This document shows, piece by piece, positions 20,339 to 32,700 of a stretch of DNA of 64,000 bases; the first letter of the stretch is position 1, and the number at the start of each line of letters is the position of its first letter. A model generated the notes under the pieces. It did not search any database and was not told where the DNA came from. It was given only the letters and a program-made list of their open reading frames with translations. Source of the DNA: Eutreptiella sp. 'Long Island Sound 2002' (taxonomy: Eukaryota > Euglenozoa > Euglenophyceae > Eutreptiales > Eutreptiaceae); assembly GCA_964036045.1 (NCBI GenBank), contig OZ038378.1, forward strand, positions 139,530,765-139,594,764. The letters are read 5' to 3'. Both the position numbers and the translations under genes were made by a program.

Positions 20339-23300
20339 ATGGTTGAACAAGATCTTCTATATGCCTACCAAGGGCTGAAGGATACTACCACGGGCGGAGA
20401 GTCGGTGGAGGACCACCTCCCGACGTCTATTACTCAGGGGGCAAGCAACTTACACTCTGACGAGGACATGGAGGACAAGATCAAGGTATTGGACTCGCGG
20501 GTACAGAAGCTTATAAGGACCTATCTGGAGTCGTTCGGAGAACTACCCCCTCCAGCCTCATGTGACAAGCTGGTACAGATGGACCTCAAGCTGAAACCCG
20601 AGTTCGTGGGTCACAAGATCTGGAGGAGACCCTATCCAGCTCCTAAAGAGCAGGCCGACGAGATTGAGCGACAGATACAAGAATGTATCGACGCTGGCCT
20701 AGTCCTGGAGTACAAGGACGGGGACTACCCCCTACACTGCAGCCCCTGTTTCCTGGTGGCTAAACCTGGGTCTACAGCCAAACGGCTGGTAGTGGACTAC
20801 GGAGAGCTGAACGAGAAGACGCTGAACCACTCAGGGTCCATTCCCAATATGGAGTCTACCCTGGAGAAGATAGCCTCCTGCCGCTACAAGACCAAGATAG
20901 ACAAGAGGAGCGGATTCTGGCAAGTGGACCTGACGCCCAACGCACAGGAACTACTGGCCTTCATCACCCCTCAGGGGAGGGTGTTCAAGTGGAAGGTCAT
21001 GCCGTTTGGCGTGGCTAACGCACCCGCTCCCTTCCAAGAGCTGATGAACAAGATCTTGTCCATCCTACGAGGGAGACCTAAGGTGCAGGAGCTCATATCC
21101 CATGGTGCCCAGATGGAGGCTCACATCGACGATGTATGCCTCGGGACCATTACCCAGGAGGATCACCTAATCCTCTTGGGCGAGTTCTTTGCGGTCTGCC
21201 AGGAGAACCACACACAACTCAAGTTGGAGAAGTGTGAGTTCATGCAGGAGACCATGCAGTACCTGGGGTTTGACGTTGGCTATGGGTGGTGGACCCCAGC
21301 GGCCTCTAAGGCCAAACCCCTGATGGATGCCGAGGTACGACACGAAGACCCCAAGAAAGGACTTCATGATGTACGCAGTTTCATTGGGGCGTGCAACTTC
21401 TATCGCCGCCACATCAAAAACTTCACCTACACCAGCGCCGTTCTGACGGAATTGATCAAGAAGAGTACTACTTGGCGCTGGGGCCCACAAGAGCAACAAG
21501 CGTTTGACGAGCTCAAAGACAAGGTAGCCAAAGCTAAGTGCTTGGGCGTGCCTACGGCACAAGGGGAGATTATCCTGGTGACCGACGCCAGCAATGTGGG
21601 CGGTGGTGGAACGTTGTTCCAATGGCAAGCACTAGAGAAGGAGGAGTTCGACTCGGCCATTTCCCAATGGGGGACGGAAGGTCTCAAGCGAGATGGAACC
21701 CTCAAGCACAGCTACCCCGACGACAAGTGGGTCCTAGTACCTCTGGGCCACTGGAACTGGAAGTGGAACCAGGCCAGGGGGAACTACTCCACCTATGAGC
21801 AGGAATTGCTCGCGGGTATGCTGGTGCTATCCTCACAAGCACGACTGTTGGGCAGTAACCCTGTGGTCAGGCTGTGCGACCAAGAACCGGTCCGCAGTTT
21901 CCAGAAGGGCCCCCCACCTGAGAAGGCCAAGCTACGGCGCTGGTGGACCTACCTCAGTCAACTACGGCTGACGGTACACCATATCCAGGGACTGAAGAAC
22001 GAATCTGCCGACTACATCAGCCGCAACGACTTCGACGCCCTGATTGTTGTCTGGTCTGAAGCGCTGGCTAAGGAGGCGTTCAGCCGTATGGACGTCCACT
22101 TGGACCTCAACATGACGATGATACGCCCCCTGAATGGACTCCAACAATTGGAGTACCTGAAGGAGTTTGGGGACATCTACAAGCGCCTGGAGAAACGCCT
22201 TGACCCCCTCCTGGTCAACCAAGACCAGTGGAAGAGGGACAAGAGCTACCTCTGGCACGAGGACCGCATTGTGGTGCCTAGTGACAGAGCCCCAGCGCTG
22301 CTGAAGTGGACCCATGAGTCCAGCGGTCATGTGGAGGCTGACCGTACCCTGAGGCTGTTCAAGCAGTGGTTCCACACTACGTGGACTGACGACCAACTGC
22401 GGAAAACCCTCCAGCCTATCGTGGACAAGTGCCCGTGCAGGTCCTGTAAACCAGGGGATATCAGGGACAGAGGTCTCTACTCGACCCTGCCCATCCCTCA
22501 CTGTGCTAACAGTGTTCTATACGTGGACTACACGGTGATGCCGAAGTTCGGGGGCTATGACTTCGCCCTCGTGGTAACCTGTGGGTTCACCAGGTTTACC
22601 AGGGTGTTCCCATGTACCAAGCACATTACCGGGGAGGAGACTATCAAGATACTCCTGGAGGAGTGGTTTTGTGTCTATGGGGCGCCCAAGGAGATCAACT
22701 CCGATGAGGACGTACGAGTACGCTCAGATACCGGTTGGTACAAGAGGGTCCTGAGATCCCTCAATGTCCAGGTGTCTACAGGGATTCCCTACTCGCACAC
22801 GAGCAACCCCCTATGTGAGCGACAGATCCGTGTCCTGAAGGAGAACATACGGATATGGTGCAAAACTGAACGCACCAGAGACTGGGTGAGACTGCTCCCC
22901 GTCATATCCTTGATGATGAACTCCCAAGAGAGTTCAGCTACTGGGTACTCGCCCCATGAGCTATTACTGGGGCGCCCGGCAAGGTTCCTACATGCCCCCT
23001 ATCCAGAGGACACCCATTCTTCGGTGGGTGAATGGGTCCAAGAGCAACAAGCGAAGGTGGACAAGGCCAAGGCTATGCTCCAGAGAGTGAGGGAGCGTCA
23101 GTGGAACAAGAAGAACAAGCACCGAGTACCGGCCACCTACCAAAAGGGGGACTGGGTGCTGGTGCACGACAGTCGACTACCCGCCTGGCCACGCTCTACC
23201 AGCGATGACCCATACTTCGGGCCGTACAAGATTCTATCAGTGGATGGTCACCGTATCACCGTGCGGTGTTCTCCCCGTCTAATGGGAACCCTGGTGTGCG

Positions 23301-23698
23301 CTGCTCAACACCTGAAGCGCTACTATGATCCCGAAGACCTCTGTGGGGAGGAGTGGGAGCTGAATGACGAGGAAATCGCCGCTCTGGACCTACAAGGGGC
23401 TGCCAGCCCTATGGAAGTTGAGGGTGAACTCCCCGACATGAACGCCGAGGAGATGGCTAAGGAGGGCTTCTACCTGGTGAAGTCTGTCCTACGCCACCGC
23501 TATCGCCAGGGTTGGCGCTTCCTCACCCTCTGGGAAGGGTTCGGAGTCGAAGAGGCCACCTGGGAGCCCTTCTCTGCGTTTGTTCTACCTGAGGGACGCC
23601 TAAACTCAGTTCTGGTGGACTACTTGTCCCAGAACAACCTTGGTGAGTTGCTGAGGCTCGCTGAGACGCTTGCCTCCAAGACTAAAGCTAGGGACTGA
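20339..23698 (+). CDS. pol: Element 1 Pol: reverse transcriptase, RNase H, integrase, chromodomain
   Basis: 1,119 residues ending at TGA. Reverse transcriptase spans about 85-330, with RLVVDYGELN, KIDKRSGFWQVDL and MPFGVANAPAPFQ blocks; the polymerase motif reads HIDD (H262-D265) where YVDD or FxDD is usual. RNase H starts near the VTDASN Asp (about 415), followed by the Glu of YEQELLAG, the Asp of RLCDQE and the Asp of SADYISR (about 555). An insert of about 50 residues with GHWNWKWN splits RNase H. Integrase has an HX4H/CX2C zinc motif (HESSGH near 658, CRSC near 700) and the DDE acids in YVDYT (about 728), NSDED (about 788) and CERQI (about 826). A C-terminal chromodomain (about 1042-1100) contains the TWEP block. 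All catalytic acids look intact. Confidence 0.93.
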   Translation: MVEQDLLYAYQGLKDTTTGGESVEDHLPTSITQGASNLHSDEDMEDKIKVLDSRVQKLIRTYLESFGELPPPASCDKLVQMDLKLKPEFVGHKIWRRPYPAPKEQADEIERQIQECIDAGLVLEYKDGDYPLHCSPCFLVAKPGSTAKRLVVDYGELNEKTLNHSGSIPNMESTLEKIASCRYKTKIDKRSGFWQVDLTPNAQELLAFITPQGRVFKWKVMPFGVANAPAPFQELMNKILSILRGRPKVQELISHGAQMEAHIDDVCLGTITQEDHLILLGEFFAVCQENHTQLKLEKCEFMQETMQYLGFDVGYGWWTPAASKAKPLMDAEVRHEDPKKGLHDVRSFIGACNFYRRHIKNFTYTSAVLTELIKKSTTWRWGPQEQQAFDELKDKVAKAKCLGVPTAQGEIILVTDASNVGGGGTLFQWQALEKEEFDSAISQWGTEGLKRDGTLKHSYPDDKWVLVPLGHWNWKWNQARGNYSTYEQELLAGMLVLSSQARLLGSNPVVRLCDQEPVRSFQKGPPPEKAKLRRWWTYLSQLRLTVHHIQGLKNESADYISRNDFDALIVVWSEALAKEAFSRMDVHLDLNMTMIRPLNGLQQLEYLKEFGDIYKRLEKRLDPLLVNQDQWKRDKSYLWHEDRIVVPSDRAPALLKWTHESSGHVEADRTLRLFKQWFHTTWTDDQLRKTLQPIVDKCPCRSCKPGDIRDRGLYSTLPIPHCANSVLYVDYTVMPKFGGYDFALVVTCGFTRFTRVFPCTKHITGEETIKILLEEWFCVYGAPKEINSDEDVRVRSDTGWYKRVLRSLNVQVSTGIPYSHTSNPLCERQIRVLKENIRIWCKTERTRDWVRLLPVISLMMNSQESSATGYSPHELLLGRPARFLHAPYPEDTHSSVGEWVQEQQAKVDKAKAMLQRVRERQWNKKNKHRVPATYQKGDWVLVHDSRLPAWPRSTSDDPYFGPYKILSVDGHRITVRCSPRLMGTLVCAAQHLKRYYDPEDLCGEEWELNDEEIAALDLQGAASPMEVEGELPDMNAEEMAKEGFYLVKSVLRHRYRQGWRFLTLWEGFGVEEATWEPFSAFVLPEGRLNSVLVDYLSQNNLGELLRLAETLASKTKARD

Positions 23699-25955
23699 AC
23701 CTTACCCTTACCTGCCAAAGCGTATGTGTGAGTGTGCTATTCCTAAGGTCCTGAGAGCAAGCCGCAGAAGTGGTGTCCTAATTATACCCAAGTCAGCACG
23801 CTTGCCAAACCTGGAGGGTTGGCTTATTGATGCCACGGGGTGCGCCCCGGGTCTCCCCTCCCATAAGCGCCCAGTTCCTGTGCTGGCGCAAAACCTTTGG
23901 GGAATACCCAGCGTACTAATCCAGGTATTGTTTTCCCTACCTATCTGTCTACTACAGGGAGGGGTGGCCAAAAGCTATGCAGGCATGAAAACGCCGTTTT
24001 GCTAAGGGGCCAAAACACTGACCTAACCACTGCAACAGCCAACCAACCCTGCTAAAATTGCAGGAAACGGGTGGGACAGTGACACACGCACTACAGGTCC
24101 TACACACCCTACAGTGGCACCATCCTGGTGGGCGGGCACTGCTGCAACTGGCTCAAGCCCCCACTCAGGACTACCACTCCTACACGCACACTCTACTTGG
24201 TGTTGTTGAAAAACATGTCGACGGGCCTAGCGACCCTCCTGTGAAGAAGACAAGATAACACAGCGCTGCTAAGCAACTGTGGCCTAACAGGGGACGCCAC
24301 AACGCGTTTCCCCTGCTAGGGCTTGGAGGGAAGAGGTGCTCTTGCGTGCACGGCGCAGATGTCGATGGAGTCGGACTCCCTGCTCTGCCACAGGCAGAGG
24401 GGAGTTACTTGTTTGTGTGATCTGCGCCCTTGTTTAGCAGGGCGAGAAGAAGATGGTATGCTGCTGCACCAATCACCCTACCTGCCCACCCGTAAAGCAA
24501 AGGCAAATGGAGGGGCGTTTGCGGCGGAGGAACCAAGCCACTCTCCACGTATTATACGCTTCTCAGAGTGACCTATAATACACTGTCCGCAAACACGCTG
24601 AAGAATCCGCTACCCCTGTCAAGCAAGCAAGCGTTAAGGGACTCCTCAGGTTCTCTTAAAGAACGTACCAAGGAGCCCCTGGGTAGCCCAGACAAGGTTT
24701 ACCGTGCGCACTTCGCGTGGCCTACCCTTTAATGCGTGTGTGAATGCACGAGCATGCACGACGGTGTTGGGCAAACCTGCCCATCTTAACCGCAATCTCG
24801 AACTCCACCAGGGGGTGGCCCCACCTTGGCGTACCTACCTTACCTACCGCTGGAGAGTGAAGCAAGGTGAGGAGAAAAACGGGGCGCACGCGAAGAACGT
24901 TGCTATGCACTTGTGTGTATGTCTAATCACCCTGATCTGACCTCTAATCATCTGCAATCTTTCTAATCAATCCCTCTATCGCGTTCTATCGTTGTTAGCG
25001 CTGCTACAAGGCTCGTTCACGGAGACACGAGACGAGCAACGTGTATGCGGCATACGAGACGAGCATACCTGTAGTTTATACCTGATTCGTTGAAGTCTTT
25101 TCGTTGATTTTCGAATTCTTGAATTTTTGATACTTCTATTAGTGTAGGTGGAATCTGTATGTTTATTTATTAATGTGTGTCTCGTCATTTTCAAGACTAC
25201 GTGAGACATACGTTTATAATGCCATTATTTCTGCATTTCCGGCACTTCGCTAGGAGCCGCTCCTGCGCGCCGCCTTTTTATGCGTAGGAATTTCTTGATT
25301 TAAAAAATCTAGAGATGACTATAATTTTTATAAAAATGTGCTTCTGATGCACAATTGGATTCTGCTCAGGTGTGTTGTCTTAGAAAAATTCTAGGCCGTC
25401 ATTTGACGGATTTTGGTGTCGTCGCTTCTTTTTTGCGTGGATTCCTCCATAATTCTCCCATTCCTGCCTCTGCAGATACCCACACGCAGCCTCGCTGAGT
25501 AGGCCGTGTTAGGGCCGAAACGCAGCAGCCCGGAGAGACTGAGCAGAACCCAAAACCCCACCAAGGGGCAATTTAATTTTTTCACGACCCCTTTCGCCCT
25601 AAGACAGGTCACAGGTCGCCAGCAGGTTTACGAGAACCCATGCGAGTGTGTATATTGTTTCTTGCGCTGGGTTTGTGTCGCGCTGCGTCTTGGAGGGAGG
25701 CATGCACATGCACATGTTTTGGCATGCTCCCTAACTAACCCAACCAAGCCACAGGAGCCCCGGCAGCGCCATGAGCGCTGAGTCTTCTGTAGGAAATGTT
25801 ACAAACAGAGCAGCAAAACAGCGCCAGCCATGGTGAGCGCCCATTTTTCTGTGTGAGGGAAACTATAGGTATTTTAAAGTAGACGTGGAAACCAAGAAAA
25901 GGCCAAGAAAAATTCCCTCTTTCCTAAAATGCGACAGTGGTTGCCACCACAGCAC
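23699..25955 (+). other. Element 1 long 3' non-coding region
   Basis: 2.26 kb between the pol stop and the polypurine tract. I find no convincing reading frame on either strand; those present are under about 115 codons with no known motif. The stretch 25060-25370 is AT-rich. It may hold packaging or regulatory signals, or a decayed accessory gene. Confidence 0.6.
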
Positions 25956-25964
25956 AAGGCGGGG
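25956..25964 (+). other. Element 1 polypurine tract
   Basis: AAGGCGGGG directly precedes the 3' LTR, the expected place for the plus-strand primer. One C interrupts the purine run. Confidence 0.75.
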
Positions 25965-26750
25965 AGTAAGAAAAAGTGCTTTTCCATTGCTTTGAGGCAT
26001 ACTCTAGTTGTATTGGAGATGCACTGAGCATCCAGGCATTTCTATCTTAGTATTGGTCCCACCAAAAGTGGTGATAACACATTTTGACCTATGGAACCAA
26101 ACACCCAATCAGGATATGGAGTGGACCCCCTAATCCCCTTTCAATGTGAGGCAAATCATCTTTTCCTGAGTTTACTGAGCACTGACATATCCAGGGCAGG
26201 ACCTATGAATTTATCTATGTTTTTCCATGAATTCTTAGCTATCCTAGTGGTATGCACCCTAGGGGGCTGGGCACCTCTTTTTCAGAGGTCCTGGCTTCAA
26301 TTCCTGGTCATCCTAGCTAGGTAGGAAGATCGCATGTGACATGGCAGTGACCTCATCGCCACATGCCCTGCCACCTCAGCACATATGGGACCCAAAACAA
26401 AGAGTGCACATCTCCTGAGATGGCACTATGGAGATAGAGTGACCATGGGGCAGTTTTCCAACTCTTTTCCAAAACATTTCAGCTATCTTTGTGAATATGC
26501 ATTCCGATTTGACCTGAGTTGCAGTTTCTGTGAATATCCATTCATTTTTCACTGTATACACTGCAGCCCTTCATGCTTTGATCCTGATTCTCTTCTCCTT
26601 GCACACCTCTGGCTTGGGCTATCCTGGATTGACTGTATTTCAGCAAACAAAAGGTTTTCATCTTCCAAAACAAGCAGCAGGAAACCCTACACCAGCAGCA
26701 AGCAGCAGGAGAGACAAAAACACAGTGTTGAAACCACTATAAACTTTTCT
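25965..26750 (+). repeat. Element 1 3' LTR
   Basis: 786 bp, same length and ends as the 5' LTR, differing at about 22 positions. It ends exactly before the target duplication CAAAG at 26751-26755. The B-box-like word of the 5' LTR carries a G-to-C change here. Confidence 0.95.
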
Positions 26751-29700
26751 CAAAGGGTGGATTGTGAGAGTCCAACCCCAACTCGAGGGGCCACACAACA
26801 AGGCCTGCATTGTGAGTCCCTAACCCCAACTCGAGGAGCCACGCAACAAAGCGCGGATTGTGAGTCTCCAACCGGGACTCGAGAGGCCACACGGCAGAGC
26901 GTGGATTCTGAGTCCCCAACCCCAACTCGAGAGGCCACACAACAAAGCGTGGATGGTGGGTCCCTAACCCCAACTCGAGGGGCCACACAACAATGCGTGC
27001 ATTGTGAGTCTCTAGCCCCAACTCTAGGAGCCACGCAACAAAGCGTGGATTGTGAGTCCCTAACCTCAACGTCCGGAACCACCCAACAAAGCGTGGATTG
27101 TGAGTCCCCAACCCCAACCCGAGGGGCCACACAACAAAGCGTGGATTCTGAGTCCCTAACCCGAACTCGAGGGGACACACAACAAAGCGTGGATTGTGAG
27201 TCTCTAACCCCAACTTGACGGGCCATGTAACAAAGTTTGGGTTGAGGGTCCCCAACCCCAACTCGAGGGGCCAGACAACAAAGCGTGGATTGTGAGTCCC
27301 TAACCCCATCTCGAGGTGCCACGCAATAAAGCGTGCATTGTGAGTCCCTAACCCCAACTCGAGAGGCCACACAACAAAGCGTGGATTATGAGTGCCTAAC
27401 GCCAACTCGAGGGGCCACGCAACAAAGCGTGGATTGTGAGTCCCTAACCCCAACTCGAGGGGCCACACAACAATGCGTGCATTGTGAGTCTCTAGCCCCA
27501 ATTCTAGGAGCCACGCAACAAAGCGTGGATTGTGAGTCCCTAACCCCAACCTATGGAACCACCCAACAGAGCGTGGATTGTGAGTCCCCAACCCCAACTC
27601 GAGGGGCCACTAACAAAGCGTGGATTGTGAATCCCTAACCCCAAATCGATGGGCCACGCAACAAAGCGTGGATTGTGAGTCCCTAACCCCAACTTGACGG
27701 GCCACGTAACAAAGTGTGGGTTGTGAGTTACCAACCCCAACTCGAGGGGCCAGACAACAAAGCGTGGATTGTGAGTCCCTAACCCCATCTTGAGGTGCCA
27801 CGCAATAAAGCGTGCATCGTGAGTCCCTAACCCCAACTCGAGAGGTCACACAACAAAGCGTGGATTGTGAGTGCCTAACGCCAACTCGAGGGGCCACGCA
27901 ACAAAGCGTGGATTGTGTGTCCCTAACCCCAACTTGAGAGGCCACGCAACAAAGCGTGGTTTCTGAGTTCCCAAACCCCAGCTCGAGGGGCCACACAACA
28001 AAGCGCGGATTGTGACTCCCTATCCCCAACTCGAGGGGCGGCGCAACAAAGCGTGGATTGTGAGTCCCCAACCCCAACTCGCGGGGCTACACAACAAAGC
28101 GTGAATTGTGAGTCCATAAGCCCAACTCCAGGGGCCACACAACAAAGTGTGGATTGTGAGTCCCTAACACCAACTCGAGGCCACAGAACAAAACGTGGAT
28201 TGTGAGTCCCCAACCCCAACACGAGGGGCCACACAACAAACGTGGAGTGTGAGTCCCTAACCCCAACTCGAGGAACTACGCAAAGAAGCGTGAATTGTGA
28301 GTCCCTAACCCCAACTCGAGGGGCCACAGAACAATGCGTGGTTGGCCGGTCCCGAACCCCTACTTGAGGGGCCACGCAACAAAGCGAGGATTGTGAGTCC
28401 CTAAACCCAACTCGAGGGGCCACCCAAGAAAGCGTGGATTGTGAGTCCTTAACACCAACTCAAGAGGCCACGCAACAAAGCGTGGATTCTGAGTCCTTAA
28501 GCCCTTCTCGAGGTGCCACGCAATAAAGCGTAGATTGTGAGTCCCTCACCCAAACTCGAGGGGCAACACAACAAAGCGTGGGTTTCGAGACCCCAACCCA
28601 AACTCGAGGGGCCACACAACAAGGCTTGCGGTGTGAGTCCCTAACCCCAACTCGACGAGCCACGCAACAAAGCGCGGATTGTGAGTCTCCAACTCCAACT
28701 CGAGAGGCCACACGGCAGAGCCTGGATTGTGAGTCCCCAACCCCAAATCGAGAGGCCACACAACAAACCGTGGATGGTGGGTCCCTAACCCCAGCATAAG
28801 GGGCCACACAACAATGCGTGCATTGTGAGTCTCTAGCCCCAACTCTAGGAGCCACGCAACAAAGCGTGGATTGTGAGTCCCTAACCCCAACCGCCGGAAC
28901 CACCCAACAAAGCGTGGATTGTGAGTTCCCTACCCCAACTCGAGAGGCCACACAACAAAGCGTGGTTTGTGAGTCCCTAACCCCAACTCGAGGGGCCACG
29001 CAAAGAAGCGTAGATTGTGAGTCCCTAACCCCAACCCGAGGGGCCACGCAACGAAACGTGGATTGTGAGTCCCTAACCCCAACTCGAGCGGCCACGCAAC
29101 AAAGCGTGGATTCTGAGTCCCTTACCCCAACTTGACGGGCCACGTAACAAAGTGTGGATTGTGAGTCCCTAACCCCAACTCGGGAGGCCACGCAACAAAG
29201 CGTGGTTTTTGAGTTCCCAAACCCCAACTCGAGGGGCCACACAACAAAGCGCGGATTGTGACTCCCTATCCCCAACTCGAGGGGCCACACAACAAAGCGT
29301 GGATTGTGAGTCCCTAACCCCGACTCGAGGGGCCACGCAACAAAGCTTGGATTGTGAGTCCCTAACCCCAACTCGAGAGGCCACACAACAAAGTGTGGAT
29401 TGTGAGTTCCTAACCCAAACTCGAGGGGCCAAACAACAAAGCGTGGATTGTGACTCCATAAGCCCAACTCGAGGGGCCACACAACAAAGTGTGGATTGTG
29501 AGTCCCTAACACCAACTCGAGGGGCCACACAACAAAACGCCGATTGTGAGTCCCCAACCCCAGCACGAGAAGCCACACAACAAACGTGGAGTGTGAGTCC
29601 CTAACTCCAAATCGAGGAACCACGCAAAAAAGCGTGGATTGTTAGTCCGTAACCCCAACTCGAGGGCCCACGCAAAAGAGCGTTGATTGTGAGTCCCTAA

Positions 29701-32700
29701 CCCTAATCGAGGGGCCACACAACAAAGCGTGGATTCTGAGTCCCTAACCCCAACTTGACGGGCCACGTAACAAAGTGTGGGTTGTGAGTTCCCAACCCCA
29801 ACTCGAGGGGCCAGACAACAAAGCGTTGATTGTGAGTCCCTAACCCCATCTCGAGGTGCCACGCAATAAAGCGTGCATTGTGAGTCCCTAACCCCAACTC
29901 GAGAGGCCACACAACAAAGCGTGGATTGTGAGTGCCTAACACCAACTCGAAGGGCCACGCAACAAAGCTTGGATTGTGTGTCCCTAACCCCAACTCGAGA
30001 GGCCACGCAACAAAGCGTGGTTTCTGAGTTCCCAAACCCCAACTCGAGGGGCCACACAACAAAGCGCGGATTGTGACTCCCTATCCCCAACTCGAGGGGC
30101 GACACAACAAAGCGTGGATTGTGAGTCCCCAACCCCAACTCGCGGGCCTACACAACAGAGCGTGGATTGTGGGTCCATAAGCCCAACTCGAGGGGCCACA
30201 CAACAAAGTGTGGATTGTGAGTCCCTAACACAAACTCGAGGGGCCACAGAACAAAACGTGGATTGTGAGTCCCCAGCCCCAACACGAGAGGCCACACAAC
30301 AAACGTGGAGTGTGAGTCCCTAACCTCAACTCAAGGAACTACACAAAAAAGCGTGGATTGTGAGTCCCTAACCTCAACTCCAGGGGCCACAGAACAATGC
30401 GTTGATGGTGAGTCCCGAACCCCTACCTGAGGGGCCACGCAACAAAGCGAGGATTGTGAGTCGCTAACCCCAACTCGAGGGGCCACCCAAGAAAGCGTGG
30501 ATTGTGAGTCCCTAACACCAACTCAAGAGGCCACGCAACAAAGCGTGGATTCTGAGTCCCTAAGCCCTTCTCGAGGTGCCACGCAATAAAGCGTAGATTG
30601 TGAGTCCCTCACCCCAACTCGAGGGGCAACACAACAAAGCCCGGGTATCGAGACCCGAACCACAACTCGAGAGGCCACACATCAAGGCGTGCATTAGGAG
30701 TCCCTAACCCCAACTCGAGGAGCCACGCAACAAAGCGGGGATTGTGAGTCTCCAATCCCAACTCGAGAGGCCACACGGCAGAGCCTGGACTTTCAGTCCC
30801 AACCCGAACTCGAGAGGCCACACAACAAAGCGTGGATGGTGGGTGCCTAACCCTAACTTAAGGGGCCACACAATAATGCGTGCATTGTGAGTCTCTAGCC
30901 CCCACTCTAGGAGCCACACAACAAAGCGTGCATTGTGAGTCCCTAACCCCAACCTTCGGAACCACCCAACAAAGCGTGGATTGTGAGTCCCCAACCCCAA
31001 CTCGAGAGGCAACACAACAAAGCGTGCTTTGTGAGTCCCAAGGCCCAACTCGAAGGGCCACGCAAAGAAGCGTAGATTGTGAGTCCCTAACCCCAACCCG
31101 AGGGGCCACGCAACAAAGCGTGGATTGTGAGTCTCTAACCCCAACTCGAGGGGCCACGCAACAAAGCGTGGATTCTGAGTCCCTAACCCCAACTCGAGAG
31201 GCCCCGCAACAAAGCGTGGATTGTGAGTCCCTAACCCCAACTCGAGAGGCCACGCAACAAAGCGTGGTTTCTGAACTCCCAAACCCCAACTCGAGGGGCC
31301 ACACAACAAAGCGCGGATTGTGACTCCCTATCCCCAACTCGAGGGGCCACACAACAAAGCGTGTATTGTGAGTCCCTAACCCCAACTCGAGGGGCCTCGC
31401 AACAAAGCGTGGATTGTGAGTCCCTAACCCCAATTCGAGAGGCCACACAACAAAGTGTGGATTGTGAGTTCCTAACCTAAACTCGAGGGGCCACACAACA
31501 AAGCGTGGATTGTGACTCCATAAGCCCAACTCGAGGGGCCACACAACAAAGTGTGGATTGTGAGTCCCTAACACCAACTCGAGGGGCCAGGCAACAAAGC
31601 GTGGAGTCTTATTCCCTAACCCCAACTCGAGAGGCCACGAAACAAAGCGTGGAGTGTGAGTCCCTAACCCCAACTCGAGAGGCCACACAACAAAGCGTGG
31701 ATTGTGAGTCCCTAACCCCAACTCGAGGGGCTACACAACAAAGCGCGGATTGTGATTCCTTCACCCCAACTCGAGGGGCCACACAACAAAGCGTGGATTG
31801 TGAGCTCCTAACAACAACTCTAGAGGCCACACAAAAAAGCGTGGGGTGTCAGTCCCTAACCCCTACTCGAGGGGCCATGCAACAAAGGTTGCATTGTGGG
31901 TCCCTAACCCCAACTCGAGGGGCCACACAACAAAGCGCGGATTGTGACACCCTAACCCCAAATCCAGGGGCCGCGCAACAAAGCTTGGATTGTGAGTCCC
32001 TAACCCCAACTCGAGAGGCCACGCAAGAAAGCGTGGTTTCTGAGTCCCTAACCCCAGCTTGAGGGGCCACACAACAAAGCACGGATTGTGACTCCCTAAC
32101 CCCAACTCGAGGGCCCACACAAACAAAGCGTGGTTTGTGAGTCCCTAACCCCAACTCGAGGGGAAACACAATAAAGCGTGGATTGTGAGTCCCCAACCCC
32201 ATCTTGAGAGGCCACGCAACAGAGCGTGGATTGTGAGTCCCTAACCCTAACTCGAGAGGCCACACAACAAAGCCTGGATTGTGATTCCATAACCCCAACT
32301 CGAGGGGCCACACAACAAAGCGTAGATTGTGAGTCCCTAACCCAAACTCGAGGGGCCACGCAACAAAGCGTGGATTGTGAGTCCCCAACCCCAACACGAC
32401 AGGCCACACAACAAACGTGAATTGTGAGTCCCTAATCCCAACTCGAGGAGTCAGGCCAAAAAGCGTGGATTGTGAGTCCGAGACCCCAACTCCAGGGGCC
32501 AGACAACAAAGAGTGGATTGTGAGTCCCTAAACCCATCTCGAGGTGCCACGTAACGCAGTGTGGATTGTGAGTCCCTAACCACAACTTGAGGGGCCACAC
32601 AACAAAGCTTGGACTGTGAGGCCCTAACCCCAACTAGAGGGGCCACGCAACAAAACCTGGATTGTGAGTCCCTAACCCCAGCTCGAGGGGCCACACAACA

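Larger units (their letters stand above)
15611..26750 (+). mobile_element. Element 1: chromodomain Ty3/gypsy-like LTR retrotransposon
   Basis: An 11,140-bp element with two 786-bp LTRs (15611-16396 and 25965-26750) that differ at about 22 positions, roughly 97% identical. It is flanked by the 5-bp target duplication CAAAG. Order on the plus strand: LTR, primer-binding site, gag, protease motif, methyltransferase-like module, reverse transcriptase, RNase H, integrase with chromodomain, a 2.3-kb non-coding tail, polypurine tract, LTR. RT before integrase and the C-terminal chromodomain place it with chromodomain-bearing Ty3/gypsy elements. This copy looks inactive: the protease is out of frame and a TAG splits the downstream frame. 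Removing the element and one CAAAG rebuilds a normal satellite unit except for one base. Confidence 0.95.

Noticed and set aside
23699-25955. A further gene in the 3' tail of element 1
   Set aside because: The frames are short, with no motif or consistent codon use on either strand.
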